Assembly: GCA_910579175.1 (NCBI GenBank)
Contig: CAJTTB010000003.1
Coordinates: 1-64,000 of the forward strand
Reading direction: 5' to 3'
Source: an uncultured Oscillospiraceae bacterium
Lineage (GTDB): Bacteria > Bacillota > Clostridia > Oscillospirales > Ruminococcaceae
DNA length: 64,000 nt
Position numbers and translations under genes: made by a program
Shown: positions 52,410 through 62,143 of the stretch, in pieces
Layout of the letters: every line of letters begins with the position of its first letter
Numbering within the stretch: the stretch's first letter is position 1
The notes under the pieces: model-generated
Database searches by the model: none
Told to the model about the DNA's origin: nothing
What the model saw: only the letters and a program-made list of their open reading frames with translations

Positions 52410-53054
52410 TTACTTTTTTTCAGATTCCCTTAACACTTGTTCTATTTGATTGATAATGTTTTCTATCTCCGTTTGATAAATTTTCATACTGACGGTGTTG
52501 ACAATTAGTCTTGCAGAGATTTGCGCAACATCTTCATACACTTCCAGTCCATTTTCTTTTAATGTAGAACCAGTCTCTACAATATCCACAATTGCATCTG
52601 ACAGTCCCAGCAGTGGAGCGAGCTCCACAGAACCTTCAATTTTAATAATTTTAACATCAATTCCCTTGTCATCAAAAAATTTTCGGGTGACATTTGGATA
52701 TTTGGTCGCAATGGTTTTTTCAGCGTGTCCAGCATAAAAATCAAAGCCCTTTTTTCCAGCAAGCGCAAAGCGACACGCGCCAAAATGCAGGTCAGTTACT
52801 TCAAAAAAACTACCTCCATATTCTATAATGGTATCCTTTCCAACAATTCCAATATCACAAACCCCATGTTCAATATAGGTAATTACATCTGCTGCTTTTG
52901 CTAATACGACTTCTAGGTTTTGATTTGGAATTTCTAGAATTAATTTTCTACCTTTATGATGTAGTTGTTCACAATCAAATCCCATTTTTTCAAATAGTTC
53001 TACGGTTTTTTTCTCTAATCTTCCCTTGGTCAGTGCAATTCTAATCGGTTTCAT
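52410..53054 (-). CDS. hisG: ATP phosphoribosyltransferase catalytic subunit (short form)
   Basis: A 214-residue short HisG, which needs HisZ for regulation and activity. IRIALTKGRLEKKTVELF starts it; the nucleotide site reads VDIVETGSTLKENGLE. It begins the pathway from ATP and PRPP, with histidine feedback through the complex. GGAGGTG lies nine bases before the ATG; 15 bases separate it from hisZ. Confidence 0.97.
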   Translation of the reverse strand: MKPIRIALTKGRLEKKTVELFEKMGFDCEQLHHKGRKLILEIPNQNLEVVLAKAADVITYIEHGVCDIGIVGKDTIIEYGGSFFEVTDLHFGACRFALAGKKGFDFYAGHAEKTIATKYPNVTRKFFDDKGIDVKIIKIEGSVELAPLLGLSDAIVDIVETGSTLKENGLEVYEDVAQISARLIVNTVSMKIYQTEIENIINQIEQVLRESEKK

Positions 53055-53069
53055 GACCTCACCTCCTCT

Positions 53070-54269
53070 TTATAACTGAATGGTCTTGATTTGTTCTTCT
53101 ACGATATCAATTCGATGAATTCCCTTATTTTTGGCATATTGTAAGGTGTCTTCCATTGTTTCAAATAAACTATATTCGGTTGTAATCTTTAATTCTGCCA
53201 ATTTTGCGATATGCTCTAATGCCTTTACTTGATAATTCTGATCCGAAAACACCAAAATTTCGGCAGATGCAATCTGATGTTGTTTGGTAGAGAGCAACGC
53301 TTTTACCGCAGAATCCACATTGACCGCAAATCCAATTGCGCCCAAATCCGATCCAAATTCCTTTAGTAGATTATCATAACGACCACCAGATAAAATTTCT
53401 TCTCCGTATCCCTCCACATAGCCTTTAAAGACGATTCCAGTATAATAGTCCGTGTGGTTGACAATTCCCAAATCCACTGTAATTTTGTTTTCCAACCCCA
53501 ATTCTAACAGAGATTGATACAGTGTTTGCAGATAATCAAGCATTTGTGTAATTTCAGGATCCAACTCTTTCATACAATCCCTTGCCTTTGAAAATACGGT
53601 TTGATTTCCAAATAATCTGGGAAGCATTTTGATAACAGAGGCGATTTTTTGATTATCCAAATGGTCTAATATATCATTTAAAGCGGGATAATTTTTATTT
53701 TCAATTAATTGTCGAATGGTTTCCTTGGTATCAGTGTCTATTTCCAAACGGGAAACCAAATAATGGAAGAAACCGATGTGCCCTAATTCTATTCGGAAGT
53801 TATCAATATCAAGGTCTTGCAATACTTTTGTAGCAGTCACCAACACTTCAATATCTGATTTTTGGTTGGTCACCCCAATCAATTCAATTCCAGTTTGCAT
53901 CATCTCGTTACTTCTTCCCCGCAAGGAGGGATTGAGCGAAAAAACAGGCTGATGATAATATAGGCGCAGTGGTGTTTTTTCATTTTTTAATCGTGTAGCG
54001 GATAGTCTTGCAATTGGCATGGTAGAATCTGGACGCAATACCATCAATCTTCCTTTAGAATCGATTAACTTATACATCTGTTCTACCGGGATACCGCTTT
54101 CTGTTTTGGTAAATACATCTAAATACTCTAAACTAGGGGTTATGACTTCATGATATCCTCTAAATTGAAAAGTATCTCTTAATCTATTTTCAATGCGTTT
54201 TTTCAAAACAGCTTCTTCAAATAGATAGTCTTTGGTTCCCTCTGGTGTGATTAAATAACGATGTTTCAT
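53070..54269 (-). CDS. hisZ: ATP phosphoribosyltransferase regulatory subunit
   Basis: A 399-residue histidyl-tRNA-synthetase-like protein without a tRNA-binding domain. It has YLITPEGTKDYLFEEAVLK, LRPDSTMPIARLSATRL and GIVFKGYVEGYGEEILSGGRYDNLLKEF-type motifs, but lacks the anticodon domain and several catalytic residues of HisRS. It regulates the short HisG next to it. First gene of the histidine operon. Confidence 0.95.
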   Translation of the reverse strand: MKHRYLITPEGTKDYLFEEAVLKKRIENRLRDTFQFRGYHEVITPSLEYLDVFTKTESGIPVEQMYKLIDSKGRLMVLRPDSTMPIARLSATRLKNEKTPLRLYYHQPVFSLNPSLRGRSNEMMQTGIELIGVTNQKSDIEVLVTATKVLQDLDIDNFRIELGHIGFFHYLVSRLEIDTDTKETIRQLIENKNYPALNDILDHLDNQKIASVIKMLPRLFGNQTVFSKARDCMKELDPEITQMLDYLQTLYQSLLELGLENKITVDLGIVNHTDYYTGIVFKGYVEGYGEEILSGGRYDNLLKEFGSDLGAIGFAVNVDSAVKALLSTKQHQIASAEILVFSDQNYQVKALEHIAKLAELKITTEYSLFETMEDTLQYAKNKGIHRIDIVEEQIKTIQL

Positions 54270-54307
54270 AGTTTCTCCCCTTATGAATTTTGCTTTATTT
54301 CATTATC

Positions 54308-54336
54308 ACTTTACTACATTAAAATATATTTGTCAA
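54308..54336 (-). promoter_or_regulatory. histidine operon promoter
   Basis: TTGACA (54336-54331) and TAAAGT (54313-54308) are 17 bases apart, about 40 bases before hisZ. No T-box or attenuator is seen in the short leader. Confidence 0.7.
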
Positions 54337-54361
54337 GCATCTAAATTGATTTCTCATATTC

Positions 54362-54400
54362 TAAAAAAATAGAATTGCTCTGATTACAGAACAATCCTAT
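54362..54400 (-). terminator. terminator after polC
   Basis: ATAGGATTGTTCTG and CAGAGCAATTCTAT (54400-54387 and 54382-54369) pair over 14 bases with two G-U pairs and a TAAT loop; TTTTTTT follows on the minus strand. Confidence 0.85.
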
Positions 54401-54442
54401 TTTAACACAAAGACTTTATCAGTACAAGAATTGTTATTTTAT

Positions 54443-57400
54443 CTAGAAAAATGTAGTTTGTGAAGTTTTTGGTAAGTCTCCAAATGCGTTCATCTGTTCT
54501 AGCGTTTCAATGACCGTTTTTGATACACCAGCACGATTTTGCACTTCGTCAATCGAAATATATTCTCCTTGTTTTCCCGCTTCATATAAGTTGGTTGCCG
54601 CAGCTTCTCCTACACCTTTTAATGCGGCAAATGGCAGTCTAATTTTACCATCTTCAATGGTGTATCGAAATGCGTGAGAGCGGTATAAATCAACTGGTAA
54701 AAACGAAAATCCTCTAGCAACCATTTCATTGATAATTAAGATGATATTGAGTTCATCTTCCTCTTTGGTAGAGCGGTCATTGCCCTTGTTTAAAAGCTGT
54801 TCTAAACGAAAGCGAATCGCATTTTTCCCTTCAATCGCTTCCTCAGAAGAAAAATCCCCATTTCTCACTGTAAAGTAAGCCGCATAAAATTCTAATGGAT
54901 AATAAATCTTATACCAACCCAAACGCACTGCCGCAATATCATAAGCCGCAGCATGGGCTTTGGGAAACATATATTTGATTTTCATACAACTGTCTATATA
55001 CCACTGTGGGACATCATGATTTTTCATCGCTTCCAGATGTTCTGAAGTCAATAATTTTGAAGCGTTTCCCTTTCTGGTAATTTCCATAATTTTAAAAGCC
55101 ATATCTGGCTCTAATCCCTTATGAATCAGGTAGGTCATAATACTGTCACGTGTACCAATTACTTCACTAATTGTACAGGTTCCATTTTTAATTAAATCCT
55201 GTGCATTTCCAAGCCAAACATCAGTTCCATGAGATAATCCAGATATCTGAAGTAAGTCTGAGAAATTTTTTGGCTGTGCGTCCACCAACATCTGTCTTAC
55301 AAAAGAAGTCCCCATTTCTGGCAATCCAAATGTGCCAGTTTCACTGTAAATCTCTTTGGAAGTGACTCCCAACGCTTCAGTAGAAGTAAATAAACTGTAT
55401 ACTTTGGGGTCATTCATAGGGACATCTAATACACTCGTCCCCGTTAAATCCTCAATATGTTTGAAGTGTGTCGGTCCAATGTGTCCCAATTCGTCCAATT
55501 TTAAAATGGTATCATGCAGGGAATTGAAGTCAAAATGTGTAGTGATCACATCAGAACGAACATCATTGGCAGGGTGTTGTACAGGTGTAAAATCAGAAAC
55601 AATATACTGTGATGGAATTACTACCATGCCCCCAGGGTGTTGCCCAGTGGTTCGCTTTACGCCAGTACATCCAATGGTCAATCGGTTTTCTTCTGCTTTA
55701 TGAACGGTTTTTCCTACAGATTCCAAATATTTCATAACAAAACCATAAGCAGTCTTATTCGCAACCGTTCCGATGGTACCTGCTTTGAATACATGATCTT
55801 TACCAAATAATTCCTCTGTATAACGATGTGCCCTAGACTGATATTCATCTGCAAAATTTAAATCAATATCAGGTGCCTTATCCCCTTTAAATCCCAAGAA
55901 AGTTTCAAATGGAATATCATGACCATCTCCCAACATTGGAGTATTGCAATGAGGACAATTTTTTTCTCCCAAATCGAAACCAGAACCAACCGAACCATCG
56001 GTGATAAATTCGCTATAACAACAATTTTTACAGAGAAAATGTGGTGGCAATGGATTTACTTCGGAAATTCCCGCCATGGTTGCCGCAAAAGAGGAGCCGA
56101 CTGAACCACGAGAACCCACTTGATAGCCGTCTTGTACAGACTTAAATACCAACTTTTGCGCAATCATATACAAAACCGCAAATCCATGTTTGATAATGGA
56201 AGACAGTTCTTTTTCCAGTCTTTTTTGTACGATTTCAGGAAGTGGGTTGCCATAGAGTTCATATGCTCTCTGATAACAAATTTTTTCTAGTTCTTCTTCT
56301 GACCCTTGCATTTCTGGAGTATAGGTTCCATTTGGAAAAGCCCGTAAATCGGGGTCAATCATATCTGCAATTAAATTGGTGTTTTCAATCACAACCTCAT
56401 GTGCCTTTTTTGTTCCCAAGTATTCAAATTCTTTTAGCATTTCTTCTGTTGTGCGGAAATAAAGTGGTGGTTGGCAAGACGCATCTTTAAACTTCATAGA
56501 TGCCATTAAAATCTCTCGGAAAATGCTGTCATCCTTTTTTAAAAAATGCACATCACAGGTTGCAACAACTGGAATTTGCAGTGCTTCACCTAAATTGATA
56601 ATTGTCTGATTAAACTCTTGAACCTGTTCCATACTGGATACGATTTTTTCGCGCAGCATATATTCATTATTTCCGAGTGGTTGAATTTCCAAATAATCAT
56701 AAAATTTCGCAATTGCACAGAGTTCATCCCATGGTTTTCCATTGGCAACTGCGCGATAAAGTTCACCTGCTTCACAAGCGCTTCCAATCAATAAACCCTC
56801 TCGGTGTCGTACCAATTCACTTTTGGGAATCCTCGGTTTTTTATAGAAGTATTCCAAATGTGCTTTTGAGATAAGTTGATATAAGTTTTTTAATCCTGTT
56901 TGATTTCTTACCAAAATAATCTGATGATAAGAAGGCAATTTTTTGGGATCGGCTCCTGCTAACATCAAATTGATTTGTTGAATTGTCTGTATTCCTTTCT
57001 GATTCATCATCTCACAGAGTTTGATAAATATTTTAGCCAATATATCCGCGTCATCGCAGGCGCGATGATGGTGAAAGTCCCCCACTTCCAGATGTTTTGC
57101 CACAGCGTCTAACTTATGCTTTTTCAATTCGGGCAATAATTTACGACAGATAGGAACTGTATCAATGGAAGTAAAACGCTGTTTTAATTTTGCTCGCTCG
57201 ACAGCTGCCGTAATAAAAGCCATATCAAATGGAGCATTATGAGCAATCAAAGGGGTATCCCCACAAAATGATAAAAACATTTGTAGCGCTTCCGTTTCCT
57301 TTGGCGCATTTTGTACCATTTCATCAGTGATACCAGTCAGTTCTGTAATCTTTGCTGGTATTGGCTTTTCAGGATTGACAAAGGTGTTAAAGGATTCTAA

Positions 57401-58759
57401 AATCAGTCCGTCTTTGATGCGAACTGCACCGATTTCGGTCATGCGCTCACTGCCTGCGCTCAAGCCGGTGGTTTCGGTATCAAACACAATAAATTCGCCG
57501 TTTAAAGCCCGATCATCAGCTCCAGAAACAATATTTACTGAATCATCTACATAATAACATTCTACTCCATAGATAACCTTAAAATCACCGCCGTTTTTTC
57601 GGATTTTATCAACAGCATTCATTGCTTCAGGAAATGCCTGCACCACACCATGGTCAGTAATCGCAATTGCTTTGTGTCCCCAAGAAAAAGCAGTGTTAAT
57701 CAGTTTCGTAGCAGAAGAAACGGCATCCATCGATGACATATTGGTATGTAAATGTAGCTCTACACGCTTTTCGTCTGATTGGTCTATGATCTGCTCTTTT
57801 TCAAATAATGTAATATCATATGGACGAATCGCAGCATCCTTGCTGTATTTATCATAACTACAATCACCTCGAACAAGTATATTAGCGCCAACTTTGAGTT
57901 TGTCATACAACTCTTTTTTATTGACATCATCGAAAATTTTGAGTGTATTGGATGAGGTGTAGTCGGTAATATCAATTGAAATAATAATTTTGTCTTCATT
58001 CCTGGTCAAACGGGATTCCATTGCAAAAATTTCTCCCCATACAGTACAACGACCTGTTTCAGCAGAAATTTGAGATAGCTCTGTTGGTTTTTCTGTGATG
58101 GGTTTTCCAATGATAATTTTTGCATTTTTCGCTTCAAACGAAAGCTGTTCTAATTTGATAGAAACAGTTTCTTTTGTATTTTTTGTATTTGAAGCACGAG
58201 AAGATTGTGAAGGCATATTGACAGGCGGCGTATAGCGAACAGAAGTGGTTTTTGGCAACATCTGAGTTGCCTCTTGTTGTGTTAAAGAAGTTTTTCCAGT
58301 AAAAACCACTTCCACACCAATTGAAAATTCCCGAAAGATTAATCTTTGAATTTCCTGGGCAATATTTGCCAACTTTAACATCACTTCTCCGCCATGAAAT
58401 AATTCAATCGATAAACAGCGATTTTCATAACTTGGTTTTGCATCATCTAAATATCCATTTATTACACCAAATTGCGTTTTTAAAGTGGTGATAATTTCAG
58501 AGAAATATTCTTCACCAAATAAATTGGGATTATATTTGGGATAGATTTTAAACTTATTTAATTGACAAGCTGTTTTTAATTCCCGTTCTAAATCAAATAG
58601 CTGAGATTTTTCAACCAATTCTTCAAATTTAATATAACAAAACAGTTCATTGTTGTCTTTGTCAATTTCTAATTTGAGTATTTCTCCCTGATTTAAAATT
58701 TCATAAAATCGTTCTGGCTGTTGTACATATTTTTCAAAAAGTACACTCGGATTTTTCAA
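54443..58759 (-). CDS. polC: DNA polymerase III alpha subunit PolC
   Basis: A 1438-residue Gram-positive replicative polymerase with its own proofreading exonuclease. Layout: N-terminal domain (1-230), OB-fold (about 235-310; GRCTVWGEIFAMESRL), split PHP domain (VELHLHTNMSS at about 334), DEDDh exonuclease (FIVFDTETTGLSAG at about 423 to DFHHHRACDDADILA near 570), zinc finger (CKNCC and CPHC around 915-945), palm with PDIDLNFADEYQ (about 963; catalytic aspartates), and fingers. The start codon is TTG at 58759, six bases after AGGGTGA. It is preceded by a terminator and likely has its own promoter within that short gap or is read through from ispG. Confidence 0.97.
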   Translation of the reverse strand: MKNPSVLFEKYVQQPERFYEILNQGEILKLEIDKDNNELFCYIKFEELVEKSQLFDLERELKTACQLNKFKIYPKYNPNLFGEEYFSEIITTLKTQFGVINGYLDDAKPSYENRCLSIELFHGGEVMLKLANIAQEIQRLIFREFSIGVEVVFTGKTSLTQQEATQMLPKTTSVRYTPPVNMPSQSSRASNTKNTKETVSIKLEQLSFEAKNAKIIIGKPITEKPTELSQISAETGRCTVWGEIFAMESRLTRNEDKIIISIDITDYTSSNTLKIFDDVNKKELYDKLKVGANILVRGDCSYDKYSKDAAIRPYDITLFEKEQIIDQSDEKRVELHLHTNMSSMDAVSSATKLINTAFSWGHKAIAITDHGVVQAFPEAMNAVDKIRKNGGDFKVIYGVECYYVDDSVNIVSGADDRALNGEFIVFDTETTGLSAGSERMTEIGAVRIKDGLILESFNTFVNPEKPIPAKITELTGITDEMVQNAPKETEALQMFLSFCGDTPLIAHNAPFDMAFITAAVERAKLKQRFTSIDTVPICRKLLPELKKHKLDAVAKHLEVGDFHHHRACDDADILAKIFIKLCEMMNQKGIQTIQQINLMLAGADPKKLPSYHQIILVRNQTGLKNLYQLISKAHLEYFYKKPRIPKSELVRHREGLLIGSACEAGELYRAVANGKPWDELCAIAKFYDYLEIQPLGNNEYMLREKIVSSMEQVQEFNQTIINLGEALQIPVVATCDVHFLKKDDSIFREILMASMKFKDASCQPPLYFRTTEEMLKEFEYLGTKKAHEVVIENTNLIADMIDPDLRAFPNGTYTPEMQGSEEELEKICYQRAYELYGNPLPEIVQKRLEKELSSIIKHGFAVLYMIAQKLVFKSVQDGYQVGSRGSVGSSFAATMAGISEVNPLPPHFLCKNCCYSEFITDGSVGSGFDLGEKNCPHCNTPMLGDGHDIPFETFLGFKGDKAPDIDLNFADEYQSRAHRYTEELFGKDHVFKAGTIGTVANKTAYGFVMKYLESVGKTVHKAEENRLTIGCTGVKRTTGQHPGGMVVIPSQYIVSDFTPVQHPANDVRSDVITTHFDFNSLHDTILKLDELGHIGPTHFKHIEDLTGTSVLDVPMNDPKVYSLFTSTEALGVTSKEIYSETGTFGLPEMGTSFVRQMLVDAQPKNFSDLLQISGLSHGTDVWLGNAQDLIKNGTCTISEVIGTRDSIMTYLIHKGLEPDMAFKIMEITRKGNASKLLTSEHLEAMKNHDVPQWYIDSCMKIKYMFPKAHAAAYDIAAVRLGWYKIYYPLEFYAAYFTVRNGDFSSEEAIEGKNAIRFRLEQLLNKGNDRSTKEEDELNIILIINEMVARGFSFLPVDLYRSHAFRYTIEDGKIRLPFAALKGVGEAAATNLYEAGKQGEYISIDEVQNRAGVSKTVIETLEQMNAFGDLPKTSQTTFF

Positions 58760-58783
58760 TTTATATCACCCTATTTTTTGAAT

Positions 58784-58817
58784 TTGAAAAAGGACTGTCT
58801 AAAGCACAACAGCCCTT
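58784..58817 (-). terminator. terminator hairpin between ispG and polC
   Basis: AAGGGCTGT and ACAGTCCTT (58817-58809 and 58798-58790) form a 9-bp stem with one G-U pair; TTTTTCAAATTC follows. The stem begins at the ispG stop. Confidence 0.7.
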
Positions 58818-59868
58818 ATGATAAATGTTCTATTTCAGTCAACAATTGTGTTAAGATTTCATCTTCTGGAATTTTTCGGATAATTTCTCCCTTTTTAAAT
58901 AGTACTGCGCAGCCGTCTCCTCCTGCAATGCCAATATCCGCTTCTTTTGCTTCTCCTGGACCATTTACCGCACAGCCCATTACAGCTACTTTGATTGGTT
59001 TTTTACAATCCTTTAATGCATCTGTCACTTGATTTGCAATTTGAATCAGTTGAATTTTCGTTCTTCCACAGGTGGGACAGGAAATGATATCAACACCATC
59101 ATGCTGAATTTGGAGCGCTTTTAAAATATCTTTTGCAGCCATAATTTCTTGGACTGGATCGGCGGTTAAAGAAACCCGAATGGTTTCCCCAATTCCATCC
59201 AATAGCAAACTGCCAATACCAATTGCAGATTTTATCACTCCTATATGTTCTGTACCCGCTTCTGTGATTCCAAGATGTAAGGGATATGAGCATTGTTGTG
59301 CCAATAATCGGTATGCGTCCACTGTCATTCTAACATCTGAAGATTTCATAGAAACGACAATCTGATCAAAATCAAATTTTTCCAATAACTTAATATGATA
59401 CAATGCACTTTTTACCATTGCCTGTGGTGTGGGGTGACCATATTCTTTGAGTATTTCCTTTTCTAAGCTTCCAGCATTGACGCCAATTCGAATTGGAATG
59501 TTGCGCAATTTACAGGCATCTACCACCCTTTTGACAAATTCATCTTGACCAATATTTCCGGGGTTGATGCGAATTTTGTCAATTCCAGCTTCTGCACATG
59601 CCAATGCCAAACGGTAATCAAAATGAATATCAGCTACCAATGGAATAGAAATTTGTTCTTTTATCTTGGGAATCAGAGAAACTGCCTGTAAATTGGGGAT
59701 TGCTATCCGTACAATCTCGCAACCAGCTTGTTCCAACGCAACTGCCTGAGCAATATTTCCAGCAATATCAGAATCCCTACAATTTAACATAGACTGAATA
59801 TAAATATGTCCATTTCCCAAAACAATATCTTTTAACAAGACCTTTTTAACTTCTCTTTTCATAGACAT
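58816..59868 (-). CDS. ispG: 4-hydroxy-3-methylbut-2-enyl-diphosphate synthase
   Basis: A 350-residue iron-sulfur enzyme of the MEP isoprenoid pathway. The N-terminal TIM barrel has DIHFDYRLALACAEAGIDKIRINPGNIG; the C-terminal [4Fe-4S] ligands are in CPTCGRT (about 263-269) and GCAVNGPGEAKEADIGIAGG. It reduces MEcPP to HMBPP, using ferredoxin in anaerobes. Twelve bases after rseP. Confidence 0.97.
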   Translation of the reverse strand: MSMKREVKKVLLKDIVLGNGHIYIQSMLNCRDSDIAGNIAQAVALEQAGCEIVRIAIPNLQAVSLIPKIKEQISIPLVADIHFDYRLALACAEAGIDKIRINPGNIGQDEFVKRVVDACKLRNIPIRIGVNAGSLEKEILKEYGHPTPQAMVKSALYHIKLLEKFDFDQIVVSMKSSDVRMTVDAYRLLAQQCSYPLHLGITEAGTEHIGVIKSAIGIGSLLLDGIGETIRVSLTADPVQEIMAAKDILKALQIQHDGVDIISCPTCGRTKIQLIQIANQVTDALKDCKKPIKVAVMGCAVNGPGEAKEADIGIAGGDGCAVLFKKGEIIRKIPEDEILTQLLTEIEHLS

Positions 59869-59880
59869 TCCTCTAACCTT

Positions 59881-60918
59881 TTATTTCCTTGGAAATATTA
59901 ATCTAATAATATCCTTACCCGTAATCAATATCATCAGTGTAAACAGAATGATAATTCCAGCGGCATGGATATAGGCTTCATATTTTCGATTGATTGGTTT
60001 TTTGCGTATTGCTTCAATGATAATAAAAATCAAACGCCCCCCATCCAAAGCGGGAATGGGCAGCAGATTAAAAATACCAACATTGATGGTTAAAAAAGCC
60101 ACCAATATCAATAATTGTTGTATTCCCAAGCCAGCAGCTTCCCCAATCACAGTGCCGACGCCCACAGGTCCAGAAAGTTGGTCAAATCCTACCTTTCCAG
60201 TCACCAAATCCATCAAAGAAATCCAAACCATACGCCCCAATGAAATCGCTCTGCGAACACTGTAACTCAATGTATTACCAGCATTGTTTTTAAGACCCTG
60301 AACACTAAAATCAATATAAAGTTGATCTTTTCCTCCTTCTACAACAGGCTTTGATGTTTGAAAGTGAACATCTTGCAATAAGATGTTTTCTCCATTCCTC
60401 TTTACAACAATATCTGCATCGGCGCTTTCACCACTTAATAATGCCATTACAATATCGTTGTCGGTAAAAATTCTAGTACCATTAATTTTAACAAATTCAT
60501 CACCAATTTGCAAACCACTTTCAAATGAAACAGCATCTTTTTTAAAATTGGCAACCGTATTACTTGGGATATAAGATTCTGGTGTAAATGCAATAATCAA
60601 CACAATAAGCCCCAATATCAGATTCATCAAAGCACCTGCTACAACAATGATAAATCTACGCCAAACAGATTTATTACAGAATGCTCGTTCATCTTTTGAA
60701 GTATCATCCTCTCCTTCCATTGCAACATAACCGCCAATTGGAAGCAAACGCAGAGAATATTTTGTTTCACCCTTTTGAATGGAAAACAATTTCGGTCCCA
60801 TTCCAAGTGCAAACTCATTGACTTTTACATCATTTAGCTTTGCAGCGATAAAATGCCCTAACTCGTGTATGGTGATAATACATCCAAATACAATAATTGT
60901 TAATAAAACTACCCACAT
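59881..60918 (-). CDS. rseP: RseP-type site-2 intramembrane metalloprotease
   Basis: A 345-residue zinc protease with about four membrane helices. HELGHFIAAKLNDVKV (catalytic HExxH, about 20-24), a PDZ domain (about 125-190; GLQIGDEFVKINGTRI), and NLLPIPALDGGRL with the third metal ligand near 290. It cleaves membrane-bound anti-sigma factors or signal peptides (RseP/RasP type). It lies between dxr and ispG. Confidence 0.95.
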   Translation of the reverse strand: MWVVLLTIIVFGCIITIHELGHFIAAKLNDVKVNEFALGMGPKLFSIQKGETKYSLRLLPIGGYVAMEGEDDTSKDERAFCNKSVWRRFIIVVAGALMNLILGLIVLIIAFTPESYIPSNTVANFKKDAVSFESGLQIGDEFVKINGTRIFTDNDIVMALLSGESADADIVVKRNGENILLQDVHFQTSKPVVEGGKDQLYIDFSVQGLKNNAGNTLSYSVRRAISLGRMVWISLMDLVTGKVGFDQLSGPVGVGTVIGEAAGLGIQQLLILVAFLTINVGIFNLLPIPALDGGRLIFIIIEAIRKKPINRKYEAYIHAAGIIILFTLMILITGKDIIRLIFPRK

Positions 60919-60933
60919 AATTCATAAGTTCCT

Positions 60934-62106
60934 TCATTCATTAGATTGATTGATTTGTTGGTTTACGAATGCCCTTGCCAACTTATCTGTCTGCATAATG
61001 TGGCTTAATGTAATTTGTTGTTTTTCCCAAGGTATATCCTTTAATAAGGATAAAGACTGATAGACCAATTTTCCTATTTCTAAAAATGAAATTTTTTTCT
61101 GTAAAAAAAGTGACACGGCCTGTTCATTTGCTCCATTTACAACAGTGGGATATAAACCGCCTAATTTAGCCGCTTTGATACAGGCTTTTAGCCCAATAAA
61201 AGTATCAATATCCGGTTTTTGAAAGGTCAATTGTTGTTGTTCAAATAAGTTGAGCGGTTTACTGGTTGATGAAAGGCGTTCTGGATAGGTCAACGCATAT
61301 TGAATTGGTATTTTCATATCAGGTGTTCCCAACTGAGCAATGATAGAATGATCGAGATATTCTACTGCTGAGTGAACAATGCTTTCACGATGTATTACAA
61401 TTTCAATCTGTTCAGGCTTTAGATCAAATAGCCACATCGCCTCGATAAATTCCAGTCCCTTGTTTACCAAAGTGGCGCTGTCAATGGTGATTTTTGAACC
61501 CATGCTCCAATTGGGATGACGAAGAGCATCTTCTAATGAAACATGTTCGAGTTCCTTTTGTGTTTTCCCAAAAAAAGGTCCTCCTGAAGCAGTCAAATAA
61601 ACTTTATTCACCTGTTCCAATCGATTTCCTTGTAACGCTTGAAAAATAGCAGAATGCTCACTGTCAATGGGATAAAGATGAACTTGATGTTTTTTGGCAG
61701 CTTCCATCACCAATTTCCCACCAGTGACCAATGTTTCTTTGTTTGCCAAAGCAATCTGCTTTTTTGCTTCAATCGCCGTCAAGGTAGGCTGTAGTCCAAT
61801 CATTCCCACTACAGCGTTGAGTACGATATCCGCTTCATGAATAGAAGCCACCTCACAAAGCCCTTCCATTCCAGTTACAATCGAAACAGAACAGTCAAAA
61901 ACATTTTGTTTGAGTTTTAAATAGTTTGTATCATCATAAATACAGACTTTTTTAGGACGAAACAGACGTATTTGTTGTTCCAATAGGTCAATATTTTGAT
62001 AAGCAGCAAGCCCACAAACTGTAAATTTGTGGGCTTTGCATACTTCTAACGCTTGTGTACCAATAGACCCAGTAGAACCTAAAATACTAAGCGAATGACT
62101 CATCAT
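60934..62106 (-). CDS. dxr: 1-deoxy-D-xylulose 5-phosphate reductoisomerase
   Basis: A 390-residue MEP-pathway enzyme. SILGSTGSIGTQALEV binds NADPH; YPIDSEHSAIFQAL, ASGGPFFGKT and HPNWSMGSKITIDSATLVNKGLE carry the metal- and substrate-binding residues. It makes MEP from DXP. ATG at 62106 or 62103; the ribosome site AAAGG is weak. Confidence 0.96.
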   Translation of the reverse strand: MMSHSLSILGSTGSIGTQALEVCKAHKFTVCGLAAYQNIDLLEQQIRLFRPKKVCIYDDTNYLKLKQNVFDCSVSIVTGMEGLCEVASIHEADIVLNAVVGMIGLQPTLTAIEAKKQIALANKETLVTGGKLVMEAAKKHQVHLYPIDSEHSAIFQALQGNRLEQVNKVYLTASGGPFFGKTQKELEHVSLEDALRHPNWSMGSKITIDSATLVNKGLEFIEAMWLFDLKPEQIEIVIHRESIVHSAVEYLDHSIIAQLGTPDMKIPIQYALTYPERLSSTSKPLNLFEQQQLTFQKPDIDTFIGLKACIKAAKLGGLYPTVVNGANEQAVSLFLQKKISFLEIGKLVYQSLSLLKDIPWEKQQITLSHIMQTDKLARAFVNQQINQSNE

Positions 62107-62143
62107 GAATAACCATGCCTTTCTGACTTATCTAAAATTTCCA

